From Flavobacterium sp. (GTDB taxonomy: Bacteria; Bacteroidota; Bacteroidia; Flavobacteriales; Flavobacteriaceae), in assembly GCF_004211145.1 (NCBI RefSeq), contig NZ_SEBS01000008.1, forward strand, positions 1-64,000: 64,000 nt of DNA. Direction: 5' to 3'. Each line of letters opens with the position of its first letter. Position 1 is the first letter of the stretch. The notes under the pieces were generated by a model that had not been told where the DNA came from, searched no databases, and saw only the letters and a list, made by a program, of their open reading frames with translations. Shown here one piece after another: positions 56,236-64,000 of this stretch. The translations under genes and the position numbers were made by a program.

Positions 56236-57024
56236 TCAACTATCAATTCCCACAACCTCAATCTCAACCCTTCGATTCTCATCAGCCTCACGATCAGTCT
56301 TCTCAGGAATCGGATGGATCGGTCGTGAAACCCCAAAACCCTTGTATGACAAGCGTTCCTTAGCGATTCCGTTGCGGATCAGATATTCGTAAATCGCTTT
56401 GGCGCGCATCGTCGACACATAGGAGTAATCTTTTTCGCGCACGGTCTGACAACAAATATGGCCTTGTACCTGGATCTTTAGGTTCGGATTATCGCGCATC
56501 ACGGCGAGCAGTTCCTTGAGTTTGGCCGCGCTGTTGGCCACGATCTGGTCACTCATGTTGTAGAAGTTGATGTTGTCGAGCTTGATTTTGTCGCCCACGA
56601 CTGCTTTTTTCACCTTTTCGCTAAGTTCACTTTTGGGTTTTTCGATAATGGGTTTCCCCGAATTGTACCACAGCGCGACTTTCCTATTCTCCCAGTGGTT
56701 CCGCGACATCGGAAAACTTTCACCATAACCTTTAAGCGTAAAATTGCTTGCGAATACAGTATTTCGTGATCTAAGAAATTCGGTAACCGCCTGCGCGCGG
56801 CGCAACGAAAGGCTGTCGTTGTAATTCAATGTCCCTATGCGGTCGCAATAGCCATAAACCGCGGTGACTTCGGCTTTCGGATTTTCAGTAATCCAAGTTT
56901 CGAGTTTTTGTTGCTCCGACGGATTCAGGTCATATCGGTCGAACTCGAAAAACACTTCTGCCCTATCCTGCGCGACAAGGCTTGAAAACAATGAAAAAAC
57001 AATAATGGTAAAAAGATACTTCAT
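56236..57024 (-). CDS. Exported protein with two OmpA-like domains
   Basis: 262 residues with signal peptide MKYLFTIIVFSLFSSLVAQ. Domain one (20-115): FFEFDRYDLNPSEQQKLETW, VYGYCDRIGTLNYNDSLSLR. Domain two (150-262): INFYNMSDQIVANSAAKLKE, IQVQGHICCQ and AKAIYEYLIRNGIAKERLSY, ending NRRVEIEV. Both follow the OmpA peptidoglycan-binding pattern. In the second, the usual GHTD is GHICC, so diaminopimelate binding is uncertain. It has no membrane barrel. Paralogue of the next gene. Confidence 0.82.
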   Translation of the reverse strand: MKYLFTIIVFSLFSSLVAQDRAEVFFEFDRYDLNPSEQQKLETWITENPKAEVTAVYGYCDRIGTLNYNDSLSLRRAQAVTEFLRSRNTVFASNFTLKGYGESFPMSRNHWENRKVALWYNSGKPIIEKPKSELSEKVKKAVVGDKIKLDNINFYNMSDQIVANSAAKLKELLAVMRDNPNLKIQVQGHICCQTVREKDYSYVSTMRAKAIYEYLIRNGIAKERLSYKGFGVSRPIHPIPEKTDREADENRRVEIEVVGIDS

Positions 57025-57061
57025 GACTTATATTTCGCGTCCATTGAAAAATTCATTCCCA

Positions 57062-57098
57062 ACTGTCAATTGTCAACTGTCAATTGTCAATTGTCAAT
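57062..57098. repeat. 7-bp TCAATTG tandem repeat
   Basis: Five copies of TCAATTG/TCAACTG between the two OmpA-like genes, reaching the stop codon of the second. Confidence 0.7.
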
Positions 57099-57969
57099 TC
57101 CCAACTATCTCAATCTCAACTCTCCGATTCGCCGCCCTTTCTTCCTCATTCTTCTCCGGAATCGCATGCAACGGATTGTTCGTGCCGAAACCCTTGTACG
57201 ACAACCGCGTCTTATCGATACCGTTGTTGAGCAAAAAGCTGTAGATTGCCTTGGCGCGCTTGGTCGACAAATCGGTGTGGTCTTTCGGGCTGCAGCACAA
57301 ATGGCCCTGTATGTCGATTCTGAGATTCGGATTTCGTTGGAGCACGAGCAGCAATTCATACAGTTTCGAACGGGAATCGGCGACGATGGCAAACGTGTTG
57401 ATCACGAAATTTAAATTCGCGATCGTGAGTTTCTCGCCCGTTTTCGCGTTCGTCATTCGCGTCATGAACTCGACGTTGAGTTTGTATTCCGATTTCGAGC
57501 CGTCGGCGTTGTTGACCGTTATGGTTTCAGGATATGTGACGACCCGTTTTTCGGCCGAAGGTTTCGAACCTAGGATTTCGTTCTCGCGCGCAATGTCTTT
57601 TTCAAGCAAATAATAGATCGTAGCTTTCCTGTTTTCGGCCTTATTCGCCGAGTGTTTGTGCAACTCACCGAAGCTTCGTTTCTTGAAATCGCCGCGGATC
57701 CTGATCTTCCCTTTGACCATATCGTGGATCGCATTCACGCGTTTTTGGGCGAGCGTATCGTTGTGGCCCGTGCTTCCGTCCTCATCGGTGTAACCGTTTA
57801 TGGCAACGATCTTCACCTCAGGATTGTCGGAAATCCATTTCCCAAGACGGTCGTGTTCGACGGGTTTCAGATCGTGCCTATTCGTATCGAAATACACCGA
57901 AAATTGTTCCTGGGCGTTCACGAAAACAGGCGCGCAAAAAAACAAAAGCAGTACAACGGGAAACTTCAT
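57094..57969 (-). CDS. Exported protein with two OmpA-like domains, paralogue
   Basis: 291 residues from ATG 57969 (MKFPVVLLLFFCAPVFVNAQ, signal peptide); the frame runs ten codons further but without export character. Domain one: VYFDTNRHDLKPVEHDRLGK and INGYTDEDGSTGHNDTLAQK. Domain two: LNFVINTFAIVADSRSKLYE, IDIQGHLCCSPKDHTDLSTK, FLLNNGIDKTRLSYKGFG, NRRVEIEIVG. The second domain again has GHLCC where GHTD is usual, so both paralogues share this change. Tandem duplication of the neighbour. Confidence 0.82.
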   Translation of the reverse strand: MKFPVVLLLFFCAPVFVNAQEQFSVYFDTNRHDLKPVEHDRLGKWISDNPEVKIVAINGYTDEDGSTGHNDTLAQKRVNAIHDMVKGKIRIRGDFKKRSFGELHKHSANKAENRKATIYYLLEKDIARENEILGSKPSAEKRVVTYPETITVNNADGSKSEYKLNVEFMTRMTNAKTGEKLTIANLNFVINTFAIVADSRSKLYELLLVLQRNPNLRIDIQGHLCCSPKDHTDLSTKRAKAIYSFLLNNGIDKTRLSYKGFGTNNPLHAIPEKNEEERAANRRVEIEIVGN

Positions 57970-58025
57970 GATTCTTTTTTGGGATAACGAAAGGTACACA
58001 AATTTGTTGCGACCGCCATACGCAT

Positions 58026-58060
58026 AAAAAAACCCGCCTCGAAAAGAAGCGGGTTTTTAT
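58026..58060 (-). terminator. Rho-independent terminator of glnA
   Basis: AAAACCCGC ... GCGGGTTTTTT, read on the minus strand after the stop at 58076. Confidence 0.8.
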
Positions 58061-58075
58061 TGTTTGAATTATCAA

Positions 58076-60265
58076 CTATCGTGTAAACAACAATTCGCGG
58101 TATTTCGTCAACGTCCAAGTCTCGTCGTCAACCAAAAGTTCCAACTTGTCGCAGTGCTCGCGGATGATATCGAAATACGGTTTCACCTGATCGCAATACG
58201 CGGCCGCCATTTTCTCGGCGCTGTCAAGATTGTTCGCTTTTTTGCGTTCTTCAGTCATCGCGTCGACGTTAGAGCTGATCCCTTCGATGTGACCTGAGAT
58301 TTGCTTGATCAAACTCACTTGCTCCTTCGCGATGCTTTCGTAGTCGCTTCCGAAGATTTCCTTAAGACCTTTCACGTTCTCGATAAGCGTGTTCTGGTAT
58401 TTTATCGCAGTCGGAACGACGTGGTTACGAGCGATGTCGCCCAGAACGCGTCCTTCGATCTGGATTTTTTTCGTGTATTCCTCGAGTTCTATTTCGTAAC
58501 GCGATTCCACTTCGACGTGGTTCATGACGCCCATTTCGGCGAACAAATCCATCGCCTTTTGAGATACTTTCGCCTTCAACGCTTCAGGAGTCGTCTTGTG
58601 GTTGCTCAATTTGCGTTTCGCGCCTTCAGCCTGCCATTCGTCGCTGTAACCGTCGCCTTCGAAAAGGATGGCTTTGGTTTGCTTGATGTATTCGCGAAGT
58701 ACGTTGAAGATCGCCTCGTCTTTCTTCAGACCTTTTCCGTCGATCAAACTATCGACCTCAACTTTGAAGTCTTTCAATTGTTTGGCGACGATCGTGTTCA
58801 AGGTCGTCATCGAAACGGCGCAGTTCGCTGATGAACCTACGGCGCGGAATTCGAACTTGTTACCTGTAAATGCGAACGGTGACGTACGGTTACGGTCAGT
58901 ATTATCAAGAAGAACATCGGGAATTTTACCGACGACGTTCAGTTTAAGATCTGTTTTTTCCTCGGGCGACAATTTCCCGTCGGTCACATTCTCAAGATTC
59001 TCAAGGACTTTCGTAAGCTGTTGTCCGATGAAAACCGAAATGATCGCAGGCGGCGCCTCGTTCGCTCCCAAACGGTGGTCGTTCGAAGCCGACGCGATAG
59101 ACGCACGCATCAATTCTTCGTACGTGTAAACCGCTTTGATCGTGTTGATGAAGAACGTAAGGAACTGCAAATTGCTCATCGGCGTTTTTCCCGGAGCGAG
59201 CAAGTTGATTCCAGTGTCAGTCGCCATTGACCAGTTGTTGTGCTTTCCTGAACCGTTCACGCCTTTGAATGGCTTCTCGTGGAAAAGGACTTTGAACGCG
59301 TGGCGCTCGGCTACTTTTTGCATCACGTCCATCAACAAGGAGTTGTGATCTACGGCAAGGTTCGTTTCCTCGAAGATCGGAGCGAGCTCGAATTGGTTCG
59401 GTGCTACTTCGTTGTGACGTGTTTTTACGGGAATTCCGAGCAACATACATTCGTTTTCCAAATCGCGCATGTAATTCAGAACGCGTGTCGGGATCGATCC
59501 GAAATAATGATCCTCCAATTGCTGTCCTTTCGCCGAAGCGTGACCAAGAAGCGTTCTTCCGGTCAAGGTAATATCAGGACGTGAAGCCGCCAAAGCCGAG
59601 TCGATCAGGAAATATTCTTGTTCCCAACCTAACGTAGGCGTAACTTTTTTCACGTTTTTGTCGAAATATTTCGCCACATCGGTAGCCGCGTCGTCGATGG
59701 CGTTCAAGGCGCGCAAAAGCGGTGCCTTGTTATCAAGTGCTTCACCCGTGTACGAAACGAATACTGTTGGGATACAAAGTGTCGTCCCGAAGATGAATGC
59801 AGGTGAAGTCGGATCCCAAGCCGTGTAACCGCGAGCTTCGAATGTGTTGCGGATTCCACCGTTCGGGAACGATGAAGCGTCCGGTTCTTGTTGAACGAGT
59901 TGGCTGCCTCCGAATTTTTCTACCGGATCAGAACCGTCCATCGATGTCTCGAAGAACGCGTCGTGCTTTTCAGCTGTGGCGCCCGTCAAAGGCTGGAACC
60001 AGTGCGTATAGTGTGTCACGCCTTTTGAAAGCGCCCATTCCTTCATTCCCATCGCGATATAATCGGCGAGTTTGCGGTCGATTTTGGTTCCGTGCTGTAC
60101 CGCGCTTTGGACGGCTTTGTAGCCTTCAGGCGTCAGGAATTGGCGCATCGCCTTGTCGTTGAACACATTGCTGCCAAAAATGATCGATTTTTTGTCGAGC
60201 TCTTTTACTTCTACAACCTTTCTATTGGCTGTTTCTTTAATAGATTGAAAACGGAATGTTGACAT
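58076..60265 (-). CDS. glnA: Glutamine synthetase type III
   Basis: 729 residues, the size of GSIII (type I has about 470). GSIII landmarks are SFPNGGIRNTFEARGYTAWD, LGWEQEYFLIDSALAASRPD, VKTRHNEVAPNQFELAPIFE and NGSGKHNNWSMATDTG. The long C-terminal extension with GDIARNHVVPTAIKYQN is special to type III. It makes glutamine from glutamate, ammonia and ATP as a large double-ring assembly. A -7 element at 60305-60312 lies 39 bases upstream. No PII gene is adjacent. Confidence 0.96.
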   Translation of the reverse strand: MSTFRFQSIKETANRKVVEVKELDKKSIIFGSNVFNDKAMRQFLTPEGYKAVQSAVQHGTKIDRKLADYIAMGMKEWALSKGVTHYTHWFQPLTGATAEKHDAFFETSMDGSDPVEKFGGSQLVQQEPDASSFPNGGIRNTFEARGYTAWDPTSPAFIFGTTLCIPTVFVSYTGEALDNKAPLLRALNAIDDAATDVAKYFDKNVKKVTPTLGWEQEYFLIDSALAASRPDITLTGRTLLGHASAKGQQLEDHYFGSIPTRVLNYMRDLENECMLLGIPVKTRHNEVAPNQFELAPIFEETNLAVDHNSLLMDVMQKVAERHAFKVLFHEKPFKGVNGSGKHNNWSMATDTGINLLAPGKTPMSNLQFLTFFINTIKAVYTYEELMRASIASASNDHRLGANEAPPAIISVFIGQQLTKVLENLENVTDGKLSPEEKTDLKLNVVGKIPDVLLDNTDRNRTSPFAFTGNKFEFRAVGSSANCAVSMTTLNTIVAKQLKDFKVEVDSLIDGKGLKKDEAIFNVLREYIKQTKAILFEGDGYSDEWQAEGAKRKLSNHKTTPEALKAKVSQKAMDLFAEMGVMNHVEVESRYEIELEEYTKKIQIEGRVLGDIARNHVVPTAIKYQNTLIENVKGLKEIFGSDYESIAKEQVSLIKQISGHIEGISSNVDAMTEERKKANNLDSAEKMAAAYCDQVKPYFDIIREHCDKLELLVDDETWTLTKYRELLFTR

Positions 60266-60304
60266 AAAGTACGTTTTAAAGAATTAAACCCTTTTAATTT
60301 GGTG

Positions 60305-60312
60305 CAAATATA
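60305..60312 (-). promoter_or_regulatory. -7 promoter element of glnA
   Basis: TATATTTG on the minus strand. An ATTG 23 bases upstream is the nearest -33 candidate. Confidence 0.45.
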
Positions 60313-60814
60313 GCGGTTTTTTGAATTTAAAAAATACAATACCCTATTTTGGACGGGGTAAAAATGAAAATTTATCAACATTTGATAATTCAACCCTGAA
60401 ATTTTGAAGTTGGTCGATGAAAATGTTCTACAGAAAGTGTTTTTGTGGAAGCGACGTCATCAAATGTAACGAAGTTATCGTTCGGAGTTGGATTTTGAAG
60501 TTGCCTTTGGGTTAAGGATAAGATCTGGAAACGCCCGCGTGAGGGATTGCAGCGGCATCCTTTTGCAAATCCTGCAAGGTTTGCAAAAGATACAGCGGAA
60601 AGCCCGACTGCGGCTTTACAAATGCGACCAGCTTTTGTAAAGCCGCAGTCACGCCCAAATCCAAAATCTCAAATCTCAAGACTCAAGACTCAAGACTCAA
60701 GACTCAAGACTCATTACTAAATTCAAGTTAATTAGGTTAAAGGTTTGGTAACGCGTTTTGCGCTCCCGAACGAGTAACGTACTTTTAAAGAATAACACAA
60801 CTAAATGACAAGTT
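60313..60814. other. Intergenic region with repeats
   Basis: Divergent space between glnA and the YtxH gene. It contains the structured element at 60537-60654 and a 7-bp CTCAAGA tandem repeat (about seven copies) at 60667-60715. No coding frame. Confidence 0.6.
60537..60654. repeat. Structured interspersed intergenic element, copy
   Basis: GCGTGAGGGATTGCAGCGGC, ATCCTTTTGCAAA, loop, TTTGCAAAAGATACAGCGGA, AAGCCC, then a perfect 16-bp hairpin GACTGCGGCTTTACAA / TTGTAAAGCCGCAGTC, and CACGCCC at the end. It is the best-formed copy and shows the two-hairpin plan. Confidence 0.78.
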
Positions 60815-61084
60815 ATGAATAACAAGAAATTAGTAGCAGGTGTCGCGATAGGTGTCGCAGCCCTCGCAGTAGCCGGAGTCCTATTATATAAGAACCGTTC
60901 GAAAAAAGCGAAATTCCAGGGCGCGGCTGAAGATTACGCCGACAAGTTTCGAAGCAAGCTCTCGAATCTCGAGCGCAAAGCCAAAAAGGAATATAAGCAA
61001 ATCGTCGAAGACGGAGAGGAATTTGCGAACCGCGCAAAAGACAGGGCTTCACAATGGGTGAACAAAACAGGCGCAAACTTGTAA
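60815..61084 (+). CDS. YtxH domain small membrane protein
   Basis: 89 residues. One membrane segment LVAGVAIGVAALAVAGVLLY followed by KNRSKKAKFQGAAEDYADKF and a charged amphipathic helix ending ASQWVNKTGANL. This is the YtxH pattern of one helix plus a lysine/glutamate-rich tail, usually stress-induced in Gram-positives and of unknown role here. It is followed by a terminator. Confidence 0.82.
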   Translation: MNNKKLVAGVAIGVAALAVAGVLLYKNRSKKAKFQGAAEDYADKFRSKLSNLERKAKKEYKQIVEDGEEFANRAKDRASQWVNKTGANL

Positions 61085-61087
61085 AAA

Positions 61088-61118
61088 AATGAACGACTCC
61101 TAACGGGGTCGTTTTTAT
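61088..61118 (+). terminator. Rho-independent terminator after the YtxH gene
   Basis: AACGACTCC TAAC GGGGTCGTT stem with a T-rich tail. Confidence 0.75.
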
Positions 61119-61255
61119 TTTAGAAAAAATCTTACAACAATTTGGTCGAATTATATAAGTAAATCAGATGGATTTCAGGGAACTTTGAGAACCTGAAAAA
61201 CGGCTCGCAATCTTGAGACGTTCACGAATACAACGACATCCAACTATACGACACA

Positions 61256-63625
61256 ATGGAAACGAGAAACATGCTTAACAAATCCGGGGACGCGAAATTC
61301 CCATTTTATCTGCCGCAGGACTTCTTCTTGGAAAATGCCAAAACCAAGAGAGACGACGTACTGCCTGAAATTTTATTCCTGACGACGTTTCCGCCTCGAC
61401 AATGCGGGATTGCGACCTATTCGGAGGATTTGATCAAAGCCATGGAAAAACAGTTCGTGTACTCGTTCGACCTGAAAGTGTGCGCGCTTGAAACCGACAA
61501 GGAACAACACACCTACAAAAGCAAAAAAGTCAAATTTGTGTTGAACACGTCAAGCGATGATTCATACGACCAACTCGTGCAGAACATCAACACCGACGAC
61601 AATATCAAAATCGTATTGCTGCAACATGAATTCGGATTGTTTACCGACAACGTGCAAGGCTTCAACAAGTTCCTCACGCAAATTAAGAAACCGGTCGTCG
61701 TGGTGTTCCACACGGTTTTGCCGCGTCCTGACGAAGTGTTCAAGGCCAACGTGCAGCACATTTTGGACTCGGTTGATGGAATCATCGTGATGACCGACGA
61801 CGCTAGCGAAATCCTGACGCGCGATTATGTCGTAAACCAGGAAAAAATCTCGGTGATTGCGCACGGAACGCACTTGGTGAAACACATCGATAAAAATGTA
61901 CTCAAGAAGAAATATAACATTGGCGACCGGACCGTGCTTTCGACATTCGGGCTTTTGAGTTCGGGAAAAAGCATTGAGACGACGCTCGAAGCATTACCTA
62001 CGATCGTGAAGACCTCGCCCGACGTATTGTTTTTGATCATAGGGAAAACGCATCCGACGGTCGTGCTCAACGAGGGCGAACAATACCGCGAATCGCTCGA
62101 ACAAAAGATCAAGGAACTCAATTTGTCGAAACATGTACGATTCGTGAATGAATACCTGCCGCTCGACCAGTTGCTCGAATATCTACAGCTTACCGACATT
62201 TACCTGTTCACGTCGAAAGACCCGAACCAGGCGGTTTCAGGAACGTTCTCGTACGCTTTGAGCTGCGGATGTCCAGTGGTTTCGACGCCGATTCCGCATG
62301 CCAAGGAATTCTTGTCTAACAATGCGGGATTGATTTTCGATTTCGGAAACTCGGCACAACTCGCCGATGCCGTGAACCGATTGATTTTCGACGTCGAATT
62401 GCGTCACGAGATGGTGTCGAACGGATTGCACAAGATTACGGGAACGGCTTGGGAAAATTCGGCCGTGAAACACGCCAAATTCCTTCAGAAAATTTCGAAC
62501 GACCAGATCGAATTGCATTATCGCAACCCGAAAATCAATTTGGATCACATCAAGAAAATGACGACGAATTTTGGAATGTTGCAATTTTCGAAACTCAACC
62601 AACCCGATATCAATTCAGGTTATACGATCGACGACAACGCGCGAGCGATGATTGCACTTTGTCAACACTATAAATTCAAGAACGACGTTTCGGATTTGAA
62701 ATACATCGGAATTTACTTGAATTACATAGCCTTTTGCGAACGACGCGACAACCTGTTCGTGAACTACGTCGATATGAATTTTAATTTCACCGACCAGAAC
62801 AAAAACGAAAACCTCGAGGATTCGACAGGCCGCACGCTTTGGGCGTTGGGTTATGTGATCTCGCTTTCGAACATCTTGCCGGTGGAACTTACGCAAAAAG
62901 CGCGTGAGATTTTTGATCGCGGCATATCGAACGCGCAAAGGATACATTCGCCAAGATCGATGGCGTTTATGATAAAAGGATTGTATTATTACAACCGTGG
63001 CGCGAAGAATGAGGACAATGTCACAATAGCTTCGATGCTTGCCAATCGTCTCGTAAAGTTATACCGCCACGAAGCTTCGCCCGAGTGGAATTGGTTCGAA
63101 GGCTACCTTACATACGCGAACAGCGTCCTGCCTGAATCATTGCTATGCGCGTTCGCGATGACCGGAAACGAAGTGTACAAAGACATCGCCAAGAAAAGTT
63201 TTGATTTTTTGATTTCGAAGACGTTTTGCGACGACGGCATCAAAGTCATATCGAACCGAAGCTGGCTCATGAAAGGCGGCGTCTGCGAAGAATATGGCGA
63301 ACAACCGATCGACATCGCGTACACCGTGATTACGTTGCGCAAATTCCACGACATTTTCAAGGATCGCAAATACCTTGTGAAAATGGAAATGGCCTTCAAC
63401 TGGTTCCTCGGAAACAACCATTTGCAGCAGATCATTTACAATCCGTGCACAGGCGGCTGTTTCGACGGACTTGAGGAACACAACGTGAACCTAAACCAAG
63501 GCGCCGAATCAACGGTAAGTTATTTGATGGCGCGCATGATGATCGACAAATATTTCGGACATGAAAACGAAGTCTACCACCGACGCAAAACGCGTTCGTA
63601 CCGAGATAAAATGACGGTAAACTAA
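61256..63625 (+). CDS. GT4 glycosyltransferase fused to a C-terminal alpha-helical glycosidase-like domain
   Basis: 789 residues. 30-410: GT-B glycosyltransferase family 4 with LFLTTFPPRQCGIATYSEDL, IVLLQHEFGLF, FGLLSSGKSIETTLEALPTI and SGTFSYALSCGCPVVSTPIP (nucleotide-sugar-binding region). 440-789: helical repeats resembling an (alpha/alpha)6 barrel (GYTIDDNARAMIALCQHYKF, EDSTGRTLWALGYVISLSN, EASPEWNWFEGYLTYANSVL, YEDRFY-like end). Such two-part proteins often sit beside beta-mannoside phosphorylases in Bacteroidota; the next gene here is unrelated. ATG 61256 is the first start; a second Met lies five codons on. Acceptor and sugar are unknown. Confidence 0.85.
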   Translation: METRNMLNKSGDAKFPFYLPQDFFLENAKTKRDDVLPEILFLTTFPPRQCGIATYSEDLIKAMEKQFVYSFDLKVCALETDKEQHTYKSKKVKFVLNTSSDDSYDQLVQNINTDDNIKIVLLQHEFGLFTDNVQGFNKFLTQIKKPVVVVFHTVLPRPDEVFKANVQHILDSVDGIIVMTDDASEILTRDYVVNQEKISVIAHGTHLVKHIDKNVLKKKYNIGDRTVLSTFGLLSSGKSIETTLEALPTIVKTSPDVLFLIIGKTHPTVVLNEGEQYRESLEQKIKELNLSKHVRFVNEYLPLDQLLEYLQLTDIYLFTSKDPNQAVSGTFSYALSCGCPVVSTPIPHAKEFLSNNAGLIFDFGNSAQLADAVNRLIFDVELRHEMVSNGLHKITGTAWENSAVKHAKFLQKISNDQIELHYRNPKINLDHIKKMTTNFGMLQFSKLNQPDINSGYTIDDNARAMIALCQHYKFKNDVSDLKYIGIYLNYIAFCERRDNLFVNYVDMNFNFTDQNKNENLEDSTGRTLWALGYVISLSNILPVELTQKAREIFDRGISNAQRIHSPRSMAFMIKGLYYYNRGAKNEDNVTIASMLANRLVKLYRHEASPEWNWFEGYLTYANSVLPESLLCAFAMTGNEVYKDIAKKSFDFLISKTFCDDGIKVISNRSWLMKGGVCEEYGEQPIDIAYTVITLRKFHDIFKDRKYLVKMEMAFNWFLGNNHLQQIIYNPCTGGCFDGLEEHNVNLNQGAESTVSYLMARMMIDKYFGHENEVYHRRKTRSYRDKMTVN

Positions 63626-63637
63626 ATACTAAGACAA

Positions 63638-63672
63638 AAAAAAGACCTCAAATCAATGAGGTCTTTTTCTTT
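63638..63672. terminator. Bidirectional terminator
   Basis: AAAGACCTCA AATCAA TGAGGTCTTT, flanked by A and T runs, between convergent genes. Confidence 0.85.
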
Positions 63673-63688
63673 TTATAACTAAACGTTT

Positions 63689-64000
63689 TTATTTTTTTGA
63701 AGGCGTCAGTTGCTTCACGTTACTTTCGTCGACGTTGTATGCTTTCACGACTGCATTGTAATCGCTGTAGTCGAGTGTGTTTCCTTTGTTTGTGAAATAC
63801 CCTGGAACAACCACAATCCTAAAAGTTTGCCCGTCGGCGTAGTCAGGTTCAAGATTCGGAACCGATCCGTAAAGATAGATTTGATAATCGATACGGCTGA
63901 AATCAAAATCATAATTTACATATCCATTATCAAACTCCATCGTCGTAGGAATTTGTTGCCAGATCGGCGTTTGTGAATCGATCAAATCCGAAAGTCTGTA
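63689..64000 (-). CDS. C-terminal part of an unidentified protein, cut by the window edge
   Basis: The frame is open to the last base of the window (YRLSDLIDSQTPIWQQIPTT ... ), so the start lies beyond 64000; the TTG at 63985 is not a real start. The visible 100 residues are rich in D, Y and N, with YDFDFSRIDYQIYLYGSVPN and TFRIVVVPGYFTNKGNTLDY. This tail resembles those of small secreted or collagen-like Flavobacterium proteins, but the family is not certain. Confidence 0.6.
   Translation of the reverse strand, partial: YRLSDLIDSQTPIWQQIPTTMEFDNGYVNYDFDFSRIDYQIYLYGSVPNLEPDYADGQTFRIVVVPGYFTNKGNTLDYSDYNAVVKAYNVDESNVKQLTPSKK

Overview
The window looks like chromosomal DNA of a Flavobacterium-type member of the Bacteroidota. 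This is inferred from gene content. There are several type IX secretion (T9SS) sorting domains, a PorP/SprF protein, the gliding lipoprotein GldI, type III glutamine synthetase, fused cyclophilin-FKBP immunophilins, and Bacteroidota promoters of the form TTTG-N18-21-TAnnTTTG. No rRNA, tRNA, CRISPR array, prophage or insertion sequence with a transposase was recognised.

Layout. 1-6100: 9-bp repeats, two small NTF2-like proteins, a VOC-family gene that appears broken by one extra base, two secreted alpha/beta hydrolases, a membrane glycosyltransferase, a DUF1456 protein and a TerB-like protein. 6170-16154: a minus-strand T9SS type B cassette made of a 2383-residue repeat adhesin, its PorP/SprF-like partner and a PorE-like OmpA protein. 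16447-19495: a secreted subtilase, a nitronate monooxygenase-like enzyme and a small secreted protein. 19906-22919: promoter and SAM-I riboswitch ahead of a sulfhydrylase/cystathionine synthase and homoserine dehydrogenase (methionine synthesis). 23202-27559: secreted RCC1 propeller, two small lipoproteins, mnmA and a MORN-repeat protein. 27570-37890: long minus-strand housekeeping run read as guaA, two LysM proteins, OsmC, DUF805, DUF3820, pyrG, yidC and proC. 37994-41000: small secreted protein, AlkB-like dioxygenase and a repeat-bracketed exonuclease/GIY-YIG fusion. 41583-47205: exbB-exbD-crcB, then nrnA-gldI and two tandem cyclophilin-FKBP fusions. 47409-52829: an orphan T9SS sorting-domain fragment, a secreted beta-helix protein, a GldL-like membrane protein and a GNAT acetyltransferase. 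52830-53575: alternating ~120-bp repeat array. 53576-61084: purM, a SRPBCC protein, a membrane protein, two tandem double-OmpA proteins, type III glnA and a YtxH protein. 61256-64000: large GT4 glycosyltransferase and the 3' end of an unidentified gene.

The secreted proteins (adhesin, subtilase, RCC1 and beta-helix proteins) would depend on the T9SS, whose core genes are not here. LysM, OmpA and immunophilin proteins would serve the periplasm and outer membrane.

The most unusual signal is non-coding. Gene borders carry several repeat classes: short tandem repeats of 7, 8 or 9 bp, often as inverted arms; a structured ~120-150 bp interspersed element in four copies; the alternating array; and short perfect palindromes. 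One nuclease gene is bracketed on both sides by copies of two of these repeat types.
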